This document shows, in pieces, positions 38,057-47,457 of a stretch of 59,229 nt of DNA. A program made the position numbers and the translations under genes. The stretch lies in contig CAJQKB010000133.1 of NCBI GenBank assembly GCA_905478775.1, positions 1 through 59,229 of the forward strand, in the 5' to 3' direction. This DNA comes from an uncultured Opitutales bacterium (GTDB lineage Bacteria > Verrucomicrobiota > Verrucomicrobiia > Opitutales > Seribacteraceae). The notes below the pieces were generated by a model, which did not search any database, was not told the origin of the DNA, and was given only the letters and a program-made list of their open reading frames with translations. Each line of letters begins with the position of its first letter. The stretch's first letter is position 1.

Positions 38057-38932
38057 ATGAAGAAAGGTTTAAAAGTAAAAAACGATGATAGCTGGAATCA
38101 AGTTCGTCGATTATTGGATGATGAAAGCCCGGTCGTTCGTAAAGGTTTGATCGATTATCTTACCAAATGTCCGAATGAGGGGATTCGTTTCTTAGAACAA
38201 GTAATGCGGGAACCGGACAATCTTTTAGCTAAGCATGCTCATAGTCTACTCGTTCAACTGGGATGGGTTGATGGGGTAGGCGATTTTCTTAGCTTTATAC
38301 GTTCATTACGGTACGAGCTTGAATCTGGTTGGTTCTTATTGGATCGAACTATTTTTCCAGGCTTGGACATTTCTTCTTCCACTCTCTTTTTAGATCGTTT
38401 AGCTGATCGTGCCAGAGAGCTTTTGCTTCCTCCGCATAGTTCGAAGGAAATTTGCTCGGTTTTGAACCGGGTCCTTTTTCATGAGTTTAATTTTCGTGCG
38501 GCAAGTAAGGACTTTTCGGATCCTCAAAACAGTTTTTTGCATTGTGTCTTGGAAAGAAGAAGGGGCTTACCCATTACCCTCTCCATGGTGTACCTTTTGG
38601 TGGCCAGGCGAATTGGGCTGGAACTCGAACCTATTGGCTTACCCGGACGTTTTATGGTGGGTTGTTTTTCAGATAATAAGCCTTTTTATATCGATGCCTG
38701 GTCGGGTGGTAAATTCTTGGAAATCGAACAAATGGAAGACTTCCTTGATGATTCTTCTATCGAAAATTCAGGCTCCTATCTTTTACCGGTAACCGTAGCA
38801 GAAACATTAACGAGAGGGTGCCGAAATCTCGTTCAACAATACGCTAAATTGGGAGATGAGGAAAACTCGATTCTGTTTCAAAATTTTGTAAATGAATTTG
38901 AGCGGGTTCATCAAAGAGAGACTAATGCCTGA
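38057..38932 (+). CDS. SirB1-family transglutaminase-like protein
   Basis: A 291-residue cytosolic protein. The core signature of the SirB1/transglutaminase-like family is present: LNRVLFHEFNFRA, then QNSFLHCVLERRRGLPITLS (about residues 156-175) and YLLVARRIGLELEPIGLPGR. A HEAT-like helical segment precedes it. The family's biochemical role is unsettled. The stop codon overlaps the aroE start, so the two are probably translated from one message. Confidence 0.87.
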   Translation: MKKGLKVKNDDSWNQVRRLLDDESPVVRKGLIDYLTKCPNEGIRFLEQVMREPDNLLAKHAHSLLVQLGWVDGVGDFLSFIRSLRYELESGWFLLDRTIFPGLDISSSTLFLDRLADRARELLLPPHSSKEICSVLNRVLFHEFNFRAASKDFSDPQNSFLHCVLERRRGLPITLSMVYLLVARRIGLELEPIGLPGRFMVGCFSDNKPFYIDAWSGGKFLEIEQMEDFLDDSSIENSGSYLLPVTVAETLTRGCRNLVQQYAKLGDEENSILFQNFVNEFERVHQRETNA

Positions 38933-39836
38933 GGCACCTTTATTGATTGAGGATCTCGTTCCCCTCCCTCGCGGACAAGTGGGCTTGGCAGTTTTAGGCT
39001 CGCCAATTGCGCATTCGATCAGTCCTCAACTACATAAAGCGGCTCTCGCCGAACTGTGTACTCGCTTTCCTTCCTTTTCAAATTGGGTCTACCATAAAGT
39101 AGAAGTTGAATCCAAGAATCTAGGTCCCGCGTTAGAATGTCTAAGGGAGTGCGGGTATCGGGGATTAAACCTTACCATTCCACATAAGGTAGAGGTCTTT
39201 TCATTGCTTGATACAATCAACGAGGAGGCTCGAAGTATCGGAGCCGTCAATACCTTGATGCTCAATGGGCAGGAATGGCAGGGCTTTAATTCGGATGGAT
39301 ATGGTATCGAGAATGCGTTGGCTGGAGAATTGGCAGTTTCTTTAGAATCAACTCCTGTTCTAATTCTTGGTGCCGGTGGAGCAGCACGAGCGGCCGCCGC
39401 TCAGGCCTTATCTCGGGGATGTCCTACAATATGGATTGGAAACCGTTCCTCTAATCGGCTTGGTGAACTGGTAGAGAATTTGAGTAAGTCATTTGATGTA
39501 AAAAATGTGATTCCCTTTGAAATCAGTCAAATAGCCCCCGAAATTTATAATCATGAAAAAATCGTCATCATCAATGCAACTTCACTTGGTTTAAATGAAG
39601 GTGACCCTTCTCCCCTGTCCCTTGCCCATTTTTCAGAATCCACACGGGTATATGATATGATATATAATCCTGCCGAAACCCCTCTGCTTAGAGATGCAAA
39701 AGCACGGGGAATGGCACACGAGAATGGATTGTCAATGCTGGTACATCAGGCGGTTCGGTCGTTGGAAATATGGACCGGGAAGGAGATTTCTGTAACTGCG
39801 ATGTATTCAGGGGCTCATGCCGCAATTACTCATTAA
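38925..39836 (+). CDS. aroE: Shikimate 5-dehydrogenase
   Basis: Reduces 3-dehydroshikimate to shikimate with NADPH in aromatic amino-acid synthesis. Substrate-binding Ser31 and Ser33 (HSISPQLHKAAL), catalytic Lys88 (NLTIPHKVE) and Asp124 (FNSDGYG) are all present. The NADP-binding loop GAGGAARAA starts near residue 148. I chose the ATG at 38925, eight bases before the end of the upstream gene; a start at 38892 would lie deep inside that gene. Length is 303 residues. Confidence 0.94.
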   Translation: MPEAPLLIEDLVPLPRGQVGLAVLGSPIAHSISPQLHKAALAELCTRFPSFSNWVYHKVEVESKNLGPALECLRECGYRGLNLTIPHKVEVFSLLDTINEEARSIGAVNTLMLNGQEWQGFNSDGYGIENALAGELAVSLESTPVLILGAGGAARAAAAQALSRGCPTIWIGNRSSNRLGELVENLSKSFDVKNVIPFEISQIAPEIYNHEKIVIINATSLGLNEGDPSPLSLAHFSESTRVYDMIYNPAETPLLRDAKARGMAHENGLSMLVHQAVRSLEIWTGKEISVTAMYSGAHAAITH

Positions 39837-39841
39837 ATCTG

Positions 39842-40759
39842 GTGCCTGAAATTTTTCTAACCCCCTTGGTTTTACCTTACTTCGGTTTTGTACTGGGTAC
39901 CGTTTTGGGTAGTTTCCTCAATGTGTGCGCCCATCGAATACCGATGGGGAAGTCCATTATCTTACCTTCTTCCCACTGCCCGGGCTGCGGGACAAGTATA
40001 CCGTGGTTTAGAAATATACCGATAATTACATGGCTTTACCAAAAGGGGCAGGCTGGTTGTTGTGCTTTTTCGATCCCTTTACGTTATTGGTTAATCGAAG
40101 TTTCAGTGGGACTTGTCTTTGCCTATTTTGCCTACCTATACTCGCTCGACTTAGATCTGGTCTCTTTACTCGCCCGGCTCCTTTTTTCTTGGATTATGAT
40201 CGTGGTGATTGTGATTGATTATGAAACCATGCTTATACCCGATCGGTTTAGCGTGGGGGGGGCGGTTTTGGGCGTTTTATTCTGTTTCACATTCCCAGAA
40301 CTTAATGAAATGGGATTTGATCAAACCTGGCTTTCCCATTTTGCGAGTGGTTTCAATTCGTTACTAGGCCTTCTGATTGGCTCCTCTTTACTTTATTGGA
40401 TTGGTACCCTTGCCCATATTGGATTTGGGAGAGAAGCACTGGGCGAAGGAGATGTTAAATTGTTGGGATGTATTGGTGCGTTTTGTGGTTGGAAAGGTGC
40501 AATATTTGCAATTTTTGGCGGTGCATTATTGGGAACTCTTTTATTACTTCCATTAATGATTTTTCAAAAATGTTTTAGTAAAAGTACCGAAAATGAAAAT
40601 TCAGACAAGAATTTACAATGGGGAGCCGAGGTTCCGTTTGGCCCTTATTTAGCGATAGGTGGAATTATTTATCTTGGGGGGGCATCCGAAGTAATTGATT
40701 CTTGGTTTGATCCTATTTTGTGGTTTTTTGATAATACTTCCTTACTCAAAGCTTTTTAA
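39842..40759 (+). CDS. Prepilin peptidase / leader peptidase (type IV)
   Basis: Inner-membrane aspartic protease that cleaves and usually N-methylates type IV pilin-like precursors. The N-terminal GTVLGSFLNVCAHRIP motif and the two catalytic aspartates (Asp126 in VIDYETMLIPD, Asp204 in GEGDVKLLG) are present, with about eight hydrophobic helices. In the cytoplasmic loop the usual paired CxxC zinc site is partly altered: C46PGC49 is intact, but the second pair reads Cys73-Cys74. The start is a GTG at 39842, just after aroE. No pilin or secretion genes are nearby. Confidence 0.9.
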   Translation: MPEIFLTPLVLPYFGFVLGTVLGSFLNVCAHRIPMGKSIILPSSHCPGCGTSIPWFRNIPIITWLYQKGQAGCCAFSIPLRYWLIEVSVGLVFAYFAYLYSLDLDLVSLLARLLFSWIMIVVIVIDYETMLIPDRFSVGGAVLGVLFCFTFPELNEMGFDQTWLSHFASGFNSLLGLLIGSSLLYWIGTLAHIGFGREALGEGDVKLLGCIGAFCGWKGAIFAIFGGALLGTLLLLPLMIFQKCFSKSTENENSDKNLQWGAEVPFGPYLAIGGIIYLGGASEVIDSWFDPILWFFDNTSLLKAF

Positions 40760-40825
40760 TATTGAAAAAACCTTTAGTTTTATGCATTGGATAAGGTTTG
40801 GATTACTAACCCCATCCTTTATTTT

Positions 40826-43800
40826 ATGAAGAAACTCCTAGTCGCCAATCGTAGCGAAATTGCAGTGCGTATTTTTCGTTCAGCAACCGAATTAAACCTG
40901 CGCACTGTTGCAATTTACGCGGAGGAAGATCGTTTTGGAGTTCATCGCTTCAAGGCAGACGAAGCTTATCTAGTGGGGAAGGGAAAAGGTCCGGTCGCCG
41001 CTTATCTTGACATCGATTCGATCATTACCCTCGCGAAGGATAAAGGTGTCGATATGATTCACCCTGGCTACGGTTTCTTATCCGAAAATGCTCATTTTGC
41101 CCGTGCATGTGAGGATGCGGGAATTACCTTTATTGGACCGCGTCCGGAATTACTTGAAAATATGGGAGATAAAGTGGCCGCCAAGAAAGCTGCCGATGCG
41201 GCGGGGGTTCCTACTCTACCAGCTACTCCGAGTGCGGTTTCAAAACCTGCAGATGCTCTCAAGTGGGGTCGTAAAATTGGCTTTCCATTAATTATCAAAG
41301 CCGCCTTTGGAGGCGGTGGTCGTGGAATGCGAGTGGTAAATAAAGAAGAGGATTTAAAAGCAATGCTCGAAGAAGCCCAGGGAGAGGCGGAACGTGCTTT
41401 TGGGAATTCATCCGTTTTTCTCGAGAGGTATGTTGGACGTGCGAAGCATTTAGAAGTTCAAATATTAGGAGATCGAAAGGGAAATATTGTTCATTTGCAT
41501 GAGCGAGATTGTTCCGTGCAAAGAAGGTACCAAAAGGTGGTCGAAGTTGCTCCGTCTATTGGTTTGCCCAAGGAGGTCGTGGATAATCTTTGTGATGCGG
41601 GAGTTGAACTTGCGCGAAAAATCGGCTATGACAATGCAGGAACGGTAGAATTCCTTCTGGATCAAGACACCAACGAATGGTTCTTCATCGAGATGAATCC
41701 ACGGATTCAGGTTGAACATACTGTAACTGAACAGATTACAGGAATCGATATTGTCCGCTCCCAAATCCTTGTGGCAATGAACAAGTCTTTACATGGGAAA
41801 GACATAGGAATTCCTTCCCAGGAAAATATTCCACGTAATGGATGTGCCATTCAGTGTCGAGTTACCACTGAGGATCCAGAGAAAGACTTTGCTCCCGATT
41901 ATGGTAAGATTTTGAGTTACCGTTCAGCCGCTGGTTTTGGTGTGCGCTTGGATGGAGCAATGGGGGATACGGGTGCCATAATTACTCCCTTTTACGATTC
42001 TCTGTTAGTTAAGCTTACGACCTCGGGATCCAACTTATCTCAAGCACTGGCCCGAATGCATCGGGCCCTCAGGGAAATGCGTATTCGTGGAGTAAAAACC
42101 AATATTCCATTTCTTGAAAATGTAATCAATCATAAGGATTTCGTAGAGGGAAATGCGACCACTCGAATGATCGATGTTACCCCCGATCTCTTTCGCTTTA
42201 AAGCACGCAGGGACCGGGCTTCCAAATTACTCAGTTACCTTGGGGAAATTATTGTGAACGGGAACCCTCAAGTGAAGGGGAGGGAACGCATAGAGGCACC
42301 GCTTCCATTGATCGAACCTGAATATGATGCCAAGGTTTCTCCTCCCCGGGGAACTCGTGACTTACTACTTGAAAAAGGTCCTCAGAAGTTTTCAAAATGG
42401 ATGAGGGATCAAAAGTCTCTTTTGGTGACCGACACCACTTTAAGGGATGCTCATCAGTCTCTTTTTGCGGCGAGAATGAGAACCTATGATATGACCGCAG
42501 TATCTGACTTTATCGCACGCCGGGCCTCCGGACTCTTTAGTTTGGAGATGTGGGGGGGAGCTACTTTCGATACCTGTATGCGTTTTCTTGGGGAATCTCC
42601 GTATGAACGCCTCAGGCATCTGCGTGAAAAAATTCCCAATGTTCTCTTTCAGATGCTACTTCGTGGCTCGAATGCAGTTGGTTATGCCAATTATCCAGAT
42701 AATGTGGTGCGTGAATTTATCATCCATTCATCCGAAGCGGGAATGGATATTTTTAGAATTTTTGATTCCTTAAATTATTTGCCCAATTTAAAAGTGGCAA
42801 TGGAGACGGTGAGCGAAAAGACAAATTCACTATGTGAGGCATCTCTTTGTTTTACAGGAGATTTCACTGACTCAACTGAAGAAAAGTATGCGCTCAAATA
42901 TTATGTCGATCTCGCGAAAGAATTAGAAAAAATGGGTGCCCATATTCTTGCCATTAAGGATATGGCCGGACTTTGTCACCCCATTGCAGCTTACCGGTTA
43001 GTAAAAGCGCTGAAGAACGAAGTTTCATTACCGATCCATTTTCACACGCATGATTCAAGTGGTATTGCTGCTGCTTCTGTCTTAAAAGCCAGTGAAGCGG
43101 GAGTGGATGTGGTGGACTTGGCTATTTCCTCACTTTCTGGCTGCACCAGTCAGCCGAATCTAAATTCGATTGTTCACTCGTTACGTAATTCACCTCGTTC
43201 TACTGGGTTGGATGTGGATGCATTGAACCAGTTATCAATTTATTGGGAAGCGGTCAGGCAATATTACTCTCCTTTTGACAGCTCGCCCCCCTTTGGAAGT
43301 GCAGAAGTTTTCCAACATCAGATGCCAGGTGGTCAATACACCAACTTACGTGAACAAGCGAGTGCGCTTGGACTGGGTAAAAGATGGCCTGATGTGGTTA
43401 AAACTTATCAAGAGGTAAACAAAATGCTGGGAGATATCGTGAAAGTGACACCAAGCAGTAAGAGTGTTGGTGACTTAGCTATTTTCCTAATTACTAAAGG
43501 AGTAAAGCCGGAAGATTTACTAAACTTACCGCCTGAGACTGGTTTCCCTGAGTCTGTAATTGATCTATTGTCAGGAAACCTTGGTCAACCTAAGGGAGGT
43601 TGGCCCAAAGCCATTCAAAAAGTTATCTTGGGAAAGAGAAAAGCACTCCGGGGTCGTCCCGGTGCATCTGCACCTAAGATTGACCTCAAAAAAGAGGCAA
43701 CAGCGTTGACCAAGAAGCTGGGAAGAAAAGCTTCTCAAGATGACTTGTTTTCAAGTGTGATGTACCCAAAAGTTTTTGAAGATTTTCAAAATTTCAGGTC

Positions 43801-44263
43801 CTTGTACGGAGATGTTTCAGTCCTTCCCACCACCGCTTATTTTCATGGACTTGAGCCAGGGGAAGAGATTGCAATTAAGATTGAGGAAGGAAAAACCTTA
43901 TTTATTAAATTGCTTCATATTGGAGATCCCGATGAAAAGGGAGAAAGAACATTGTCGTTCGAATTAAATGGAAAAGCACGAAGCACAATAGTGCAGGATA
44001 AATCTGTTAAAGCTGAAACGAGAGCTCGGGAAAAGGCAGACCCCGCTAATCCTAAGCATGTGGCGGCACCAATCCCTGCAATGGTCAGCAGTATTTCCAC
44101 AAGCGTGGGGAAGACGATTGCAAAAGGAGAAAAAATCGCGGTGTTAGAGGCCATGAAAATGCAAACTACACTCTACGCCTCGGCAACCGGTACGGTAGAC
44201 GAACTTTTAGTCAAGGTAGGGGATTCGGTTGAATCAAAAGATTTGATTGCTCGATTGCGTTAA
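40826..44263 (+). CDS. pyc: Pyruvate carboxylase
   Basis: Biotin-dependent carboxylation of pyruvate to oxaloacetate for anaplerosis and gluconeogenesis. Domains in order are biotin carboxylase (about residues 1-450; ATP-grasp loop FGGGGRGMRVV near 160 and NPRIQVEHTVTEQ near 290), carboxyltransferase (about 530-810; VTDTTLRDAHQSLFAARM), the central allosteric region, and a biotin carboxyl carrier domain (about 1070-1145) with the biotinyl-lysine in VLEAMKMQTT. The ATG at 40826 gives MKKLLVANRSEIAVRIF, the usual N terminus. Length is 1145 residues, that of the single-chain enzyme. Confidence 0.97.
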   Translation: MKKLLVANRSEIAVRIFRSATELNLRTVAIYAEEDRFGVHRFKADEAYLVGKGKGPVAAYLDIDSIITLAKDKGVDMIHPGYGFLSENAHFARACEDAGITFIGPRPELLENMGDKVAAKKAADAAGVPTLPATPSAVSKPADALKWGRKIGFPLIIKAAFGGGGRGMRVVNKEEDLKAMLEEAQGEAERAFGNSSVFLERYVGRAKHLEVQILGDRKGNIVHLHERDCSVQRRYQKVVEVAPSIGLPKEVVDNLCDAGVELARKIGYDNAGTVEFLLDQDTNEWFFIEMNPRIQVEHTVTEQITGIDIVRSQILVAMNKSLHGKDIGIPSQENIPRNGCAIQCRVTTEDPEKDFAPDYGKILSYRSAAGFGVRLDGAMGDTGAIITPFYDSLLVKLTTSGSNLSQALARMHRALREMRIRGVKTNIPFLENVINHKDFVEGNATTRMIDVTPDLFRFKARRDRASKLLSYLGEIIVNGNPQVKGRERIEAPLPLIEPEYDAKVSPPRGTRDLLLEKGPQKFSKWMRDQKSLLVTDTTLRDAHQSLFAARMRTYDMTAVSDFIARRASGLFSLEMWGGATFDTCMRFLGESPYERLRHLREKIPNVLFQMLLRGSNAVGYANYPDNVVREFIIHSSEAGMDIFRIFDSLNYLPNLKVAMETVSEKTNSLCEASLCFTGDFTDSTEEKYALKYYVDLAKELEKMGAHILAIKDMAGLCHPIAAYRLVKALKNEVSLPIHFHTHDSSGIAAASVLKASEAGVDVVDLAISSLSGCTSQPNLNSIVHSLRNSPRSTGLDVDALNQLSIYWEAVRQYYSPFDSSPPFGSAEVFQHQMPGGQYTNLREQASALGLGKRWPDVVKTYQEVNKMLGDIVKVTPSSKSVGDLAIFLITKGVKPEDLLNLPPETGFPESVIDLLSGNLGQPKGGWPKAIQKVILGKRKALRGRPGASAPKIDLKKEATALTKKLGRKASQDDLFSSVMYPKVFEDFQNFRSLYGDVSVLPTTAYFHGLEPGEEIAIKIEEGKTLFIKLLHIGDPDEKGERTLSFELNGKARSTIVQDKSVKAETRAREKADPANPKHVAAPIPAMVSSISTSVGKTIAKGEKIAVLEAMKMQTTLYASATGTVDELLVKVGDSVESKDLIARLR

Positions 44264-44325
44264 AGAATTCAATTGACCGGTCGATTATTAAACAGGTGCA
44301 AATAACTTGTTTTTTTAACACAGCC

Positions 44326-45843
44326 ATGTCTTTCCTTTTCAAGGTAGGGATTTCCCTTCTTTTATTCCCTCTTGCTATACTTGCAGAGCCACTTTTTGTG
44401 CCAGAACCTCTACTTGAAAAGGCTCTGGCAAAAGCCTTGCGAGTGGACCGGGATTCGCTGACATCCGAATTAGTCGCCGAAAAGTTAGAATATTTTGAAC
44501 TCAGTAATGCCCAAATTAGGGATTTAACTGGACTGCAGGCAGCTAAGAATTTGAAGGTTTTAGTTCTTCGCGATAATTTAATCCAAGATCTTTCCCCGAT
44601 AACGGATTTACCTCATTTGCGAAAGCTTGATCTTTCTGGAAATAAAATAGCAGACTTATCTCCATTTGTGGGCTTATCAATCCGCAAAATGCAGGATGAA
44701 ATTAGCCAAATTAAACTCAAGTTATCCGATTATAAAACTCCCAAGAGCGAGGTTGCTTCGTTAATTCTGACTTTATCAGAGTTGATGGAACGTTTAAAAA
44801 GGGGACCCTGGCAACTTCAGGAGTTATCACTTGCTAATAATCGATTGCTGGGTCTCTCGGGAATCTCACACCTTAGTCAATTACGTCACTTAGATGTGTC
44901 AGGGAATTCATTAATTGATTTGGAGGGAGTAAGCACACTTGCGAATCTGACTAGTTTCTATGCGCAAGGAAATCAATTGGGAAGAATTGAGGGATATGTG
45001 GATGAAAATAAGAACAAAATTTATGATATTGGTGAACCCATTTCGGATGAAAGTGGAAATGGAAAAAGGGATACTGATCCATTAACTGAATTACAATCAA
45101 TCCCAACATTAGTAAATTTGTATCTTTATGATAATCTTTTGAAATCAATTAATTCTCTGAATGATTTACCACGACTACAGATCCTTCTTTTATCAGGAAA
45201 CCAATTAGAAAGTGTTGGGAATCTGAGAAATTTCGAAAATATTAGTAGGCTTTCTCTCTCTGACAATCGCATCAACAGTCTCCACGGTCTCGAGGTTTTA
45301 CCAAGAATTGAACATTTGTACCTCGCGGAAAACCGAATCTGTGATTTGAGAGCAATTCAGGGACTCACTTCATTGAAAGAACTTCGTTTACAAAGAAACC
45401 AAATTGTTACTCTTCAAGCACTCGCAGAATTCGATAAATTACAAGTTTTATCCCTATCCAATAACTTTATACATTCTGCAAAACCTTTGCTCGCACTTAA
45501 CAATTTAAAACGCCTTTCACTTTCTGGAAATTGTCTGGACCTAGAAAGTCAGGTTGTTCAGGATCGACTCAACCAAATTCGTTCGTCTGGCGTATTCTTA
45601 GTCGCTGGTAATCAAAAGAAAAGAGTTATTGAAGCCGAACAATTGGTTTTTTCAATGATAGGCCATCCCCGTTCGAATAGTACTCTTGGGCACTACCTCC
45701 AAGAAAATGGTTATTTAAGATTGATTGATTTTGCGGAAGATTCTTCTTTAGATGAATCGGAGAAGGCAAAAGCGTATCAAACTTGGCAGAAATCTTTGAT
45801 GAATGGTTCTTTTCGAAACGACTTACCTTTTCTCAAAAAATAA
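44326..45843 (+). CDS. Secreted leucine-rich-repeat protein with EF-hand-like insert
   Basis: A signal peptide (FKVGISLLLFPLAILAEP) is followed by internalin-like leucine-rich repeats of about 22 residues, for example LKVLVLRDNLIQDLSPITDL and LHGLEVLPRIEHLYLAENRI. There are roughly ten repeats in two blocks. A helical charged stretch (about residues 120-160) interrupts the first block. Residues about 224-250 insert two DxNxNxxxDxGE-like loops (DENKNKIYDIGE and DESGNGKRDTD) that resemble calcium-binding EF-hand or dockerin loops. A C-terminal non-repeat region of about 80 residues follows. It is probably an envelope or surface interaction protein. The ATG at 44326 was preferred to a GTG 30 bases upstream. 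Confidence 0.85.
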   Translation: MSFLFKVGISLLLFPLAILAEPLFVPEPLLEKALAKALRVDRDSLTSELVAEKLEYFELSNAQIRDLTGLQAAKNLKVLVLRDNLIQDLSPITDLPHLRKLDLSGNKIADLSPFVGLSIRKMQDEISQIKLKLSDYKTPKSEVASLILTLSELMERLKRGPWQLQELSLANNRLLGLSGISHLSQLRHLDVSGNSLIDLEGVSTLANLTSFYAQGNQLGRIEGYVDENKNKIYDIGEPISDESGNGKRDTDPLTELQSIPTLVNLYLYDNLLKSINSLNDLPRLQILLLSGNQLESVGNLRNFENISRLSLSDNRINSLHGLEVLPRIEHLYLAENRICDLRAIQGLTSLKELRLQRNQIVTLQALAEFDKLQVLSLSNNFIHSAKPLLALNNLKRLSLSGNCLDLESQVVQDRLNQIRSSGVFLVAGNQKKRVIEAEQLVFSMIGHPRSNSTLGHYLQENGYLRLIDFAEDSSLDESEKAKAYQTWQKSLMNGSFRNDLPFLKK

Positions 45844-45870
45844 AATTTTGATTACGAGTTAAGATATAAT

Positions 45871-45934
45871 AGTGAGGCAAGAATCACAGTCGTAATAAAA
45901 CAGATTAAATATACTAGCCTCATTAAATTTTTTT
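45871..45934 (+). terminator. Candidate terminator after the leucine-rich-repeat gene
   Basis: AGTGAGGC (45871-45878) pairs with GCCTCATT (45917-45924) over eight positions with one G-U. Three A and then seven T follow (45928-45934). The loop is long (38 bases), which weakens the call. Confidence 0.35.
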
Positions 45935-45994
45935 GTATCGCATGAGATCGAACAATACCGTCCACCATTCGGTAATATTCTTTCTTCCATCGCT

Positions 45995-46026
45995 TTGACA
46001 AAGTCTGTTTTTTCATAGGATAGAAT
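45995..46026 (+). promoter_or_regulatory. Possible promoter upstream of lpxC-fabZ
   Basis: A perfect TTGACA (45995-46000) is followed by TAGAAT (46021-46026), about 95 bases before the start codon. The 20-base spacing is longer than the usual 16-18, so the pairing is uncertain. Confidence 0.3.
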
Positions 46027-46119
46027 GTCGTTTATCTACATTTTTTAGATTTTCGCAAGCATCGAAAATATGTTCCTTCTTTACAGAAAGTCAGGCTTGT
46101 TTTAGAAATTCCACTCTAT

Positions 46120-47457
46120 ATGCCTGCAAAACAAAGAACTATCCGAAATGAGCGTTCAATAAAGGGAAAATCTCTTCACACTGGAGAAGAAGTTAATCTT
46201 ACCATTAAACCGGCGGAAGAAAACCAAGGTTTTGTCTTTCGACGAGTTGATCTATTTGGAAAGCCTGAAATTATTCCATTGTCCTGTAATGTTACTGAAC
46301 TGGTTAGAAGTACGACAATTTCAAATGGAAATGCAAAGGTCCATACAATAGAGCATGTTTTGAGTGCCCTTGCAGGTTGTGGAGTAGATAATGCAATCAT
46401 TGAACTAGATGCAAGTGAACCCCCTATATTGGACGGTTCATGCCGTCCCTTTGTCAATCTTGTCTTAGAAGCAGAACCAGTAGAGCAAAATGCGGAAAGG
46501 GAGTATTATACCTTACCTGAACCGCTTTCTGTGACCTCAGGGAATCGTTCAATGATTGCTCTTCCTTATGACGGTTTTCGTATTACATGTACCTCTGCGG
46601 ATGATCGTGGCAGTCACGTACAGCATCTATCGATTGATTTGGATCCTGAGACCTTTGTTGCTCAGATTGCACCTGCCCGAACATTTACCGTCTACGAAGA
46701 TATAGAAGAATTACTTAAATTGGGAAAAATTCGTGGGGGAAGTCTTGACAGTGCAATTGTAATCAAGGGAGATAAGATTCTTTCGAAGGAACCGCTTCGA
46801 TTTGAGGATGAATTTGTCCGTCATAAAATTTTAGATATTGTTGGTGATCTCGCTTTATTAGGAAAACCTATAAAAGCTCATATAATTGCGGTACGACCGG
46901 GCCATTCTCTGAATTCAGATTTAACAAAAAAGATCGGGGAAAGGATGGAGCGAGAAGGGAAAGTTGTTTCTGAAAAGAAAAATAATAAATCCGTGGTTCT
47001 TCCAGAAGAGACCGAATTAGATATTCGACGTATCCTCGATGTTTTGCCCCATCGTTTTCCTTTTGTAATGATTGACCGGGTAATTTCAATTGAGGGTAAT
47101 GAAGTTTTGGTTGGAATCAAAAATGTGAGTATCAATGAGCCCTTTTTTACCGGACATTTCCCTGGGCATCCTGTGATGCCTGGAGTACTTCAATTAGAAG
47201 CAATGGCACAAGCTGCCGGCATTTTACTATTACGTCGAAGTTCTTCGGAAGGTAAAGTGGCGTTTTTCATGAGTGCAGATAAGGTTAAATTTAGAAAACC
47301 GGTTGTCCCGGGAGATCAACTTGTCATAACCGCTACTTTAGAAAAGGTAAGGGGAAACAAATTGGCAACTGCAAGCGTTGAATGTAAAGTGAATGAGAAG
47401 GCAGTTTCATCCGCAAAGCTTATGTTTTCAATTGTAGATGCGGGGGAAGGAAGTTAA
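46120..47457 (+). CDS. lpxC-fabZ: Bifunctional UDP-3-O-acyl-GlcNAc deacetylase / 3-hydroxyacyl-ACP dehydratase (LpxC-FabZ fusion)
   Basis: Two enzymes in one chain of 445 residues. The N-terminal ~295 residues are LpxC, the committed zinc deacetylase of lipid A synthesis, with zinc ligands in [11 protein letters not shown] (about residues 73-83) and [12 protein letters not shown] (about 231-242). From about 300 the sequence is FabZ, with the hot-dog-fold active site [20 protein letters not shown] (about 343-362). A lysine/asparagine-rich linker joins them. The fusion couples use of hydroxyacyl chains for lipid A and for fatty acids. It is known from Bacteroidetes and, as I recall, from several Verrucomicrobia. 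lpxA starts immediately after the stop. Confidence 0.96.
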   Translation: MPAKQRTIRNERSIKGKSLHTGEEVNLTIKPAEENQGFVFRRVDLFGKPEIIPLSCNVTELVRSTTISNGNAKVHTIEHVLSALAGCGVDNAIIELDASEPPILDGSCRPFVNLVLEAEPVEQNAEREYYTLPEPLSVTSGNRSMIALPYDGFRITCTSADDRGSHVQHLSIDLDPETFVAQIAPARTFTVYEDIEELLKLGKIRGGSLDSAIVIKGDKILSKEPLRFEDEFVRHKILDIVGDLALLGKPIKAHIIAVRPGHSLNSDLTKKIGERMEREGKVVSEKKNNKSVVLPEETELDIRRILDVLPHRFPFVMIDRVISIEGNEVLVGIKNVSINEPFFTGHFPGHPVMPGVLQLEAMAQAAGILLLRRSSSEGKVAFFMSADKVKFRKPVVPGDQLVITATLEKVRGNKLATASVECKVNEKAVSSAKLMFSIVDAGEGS

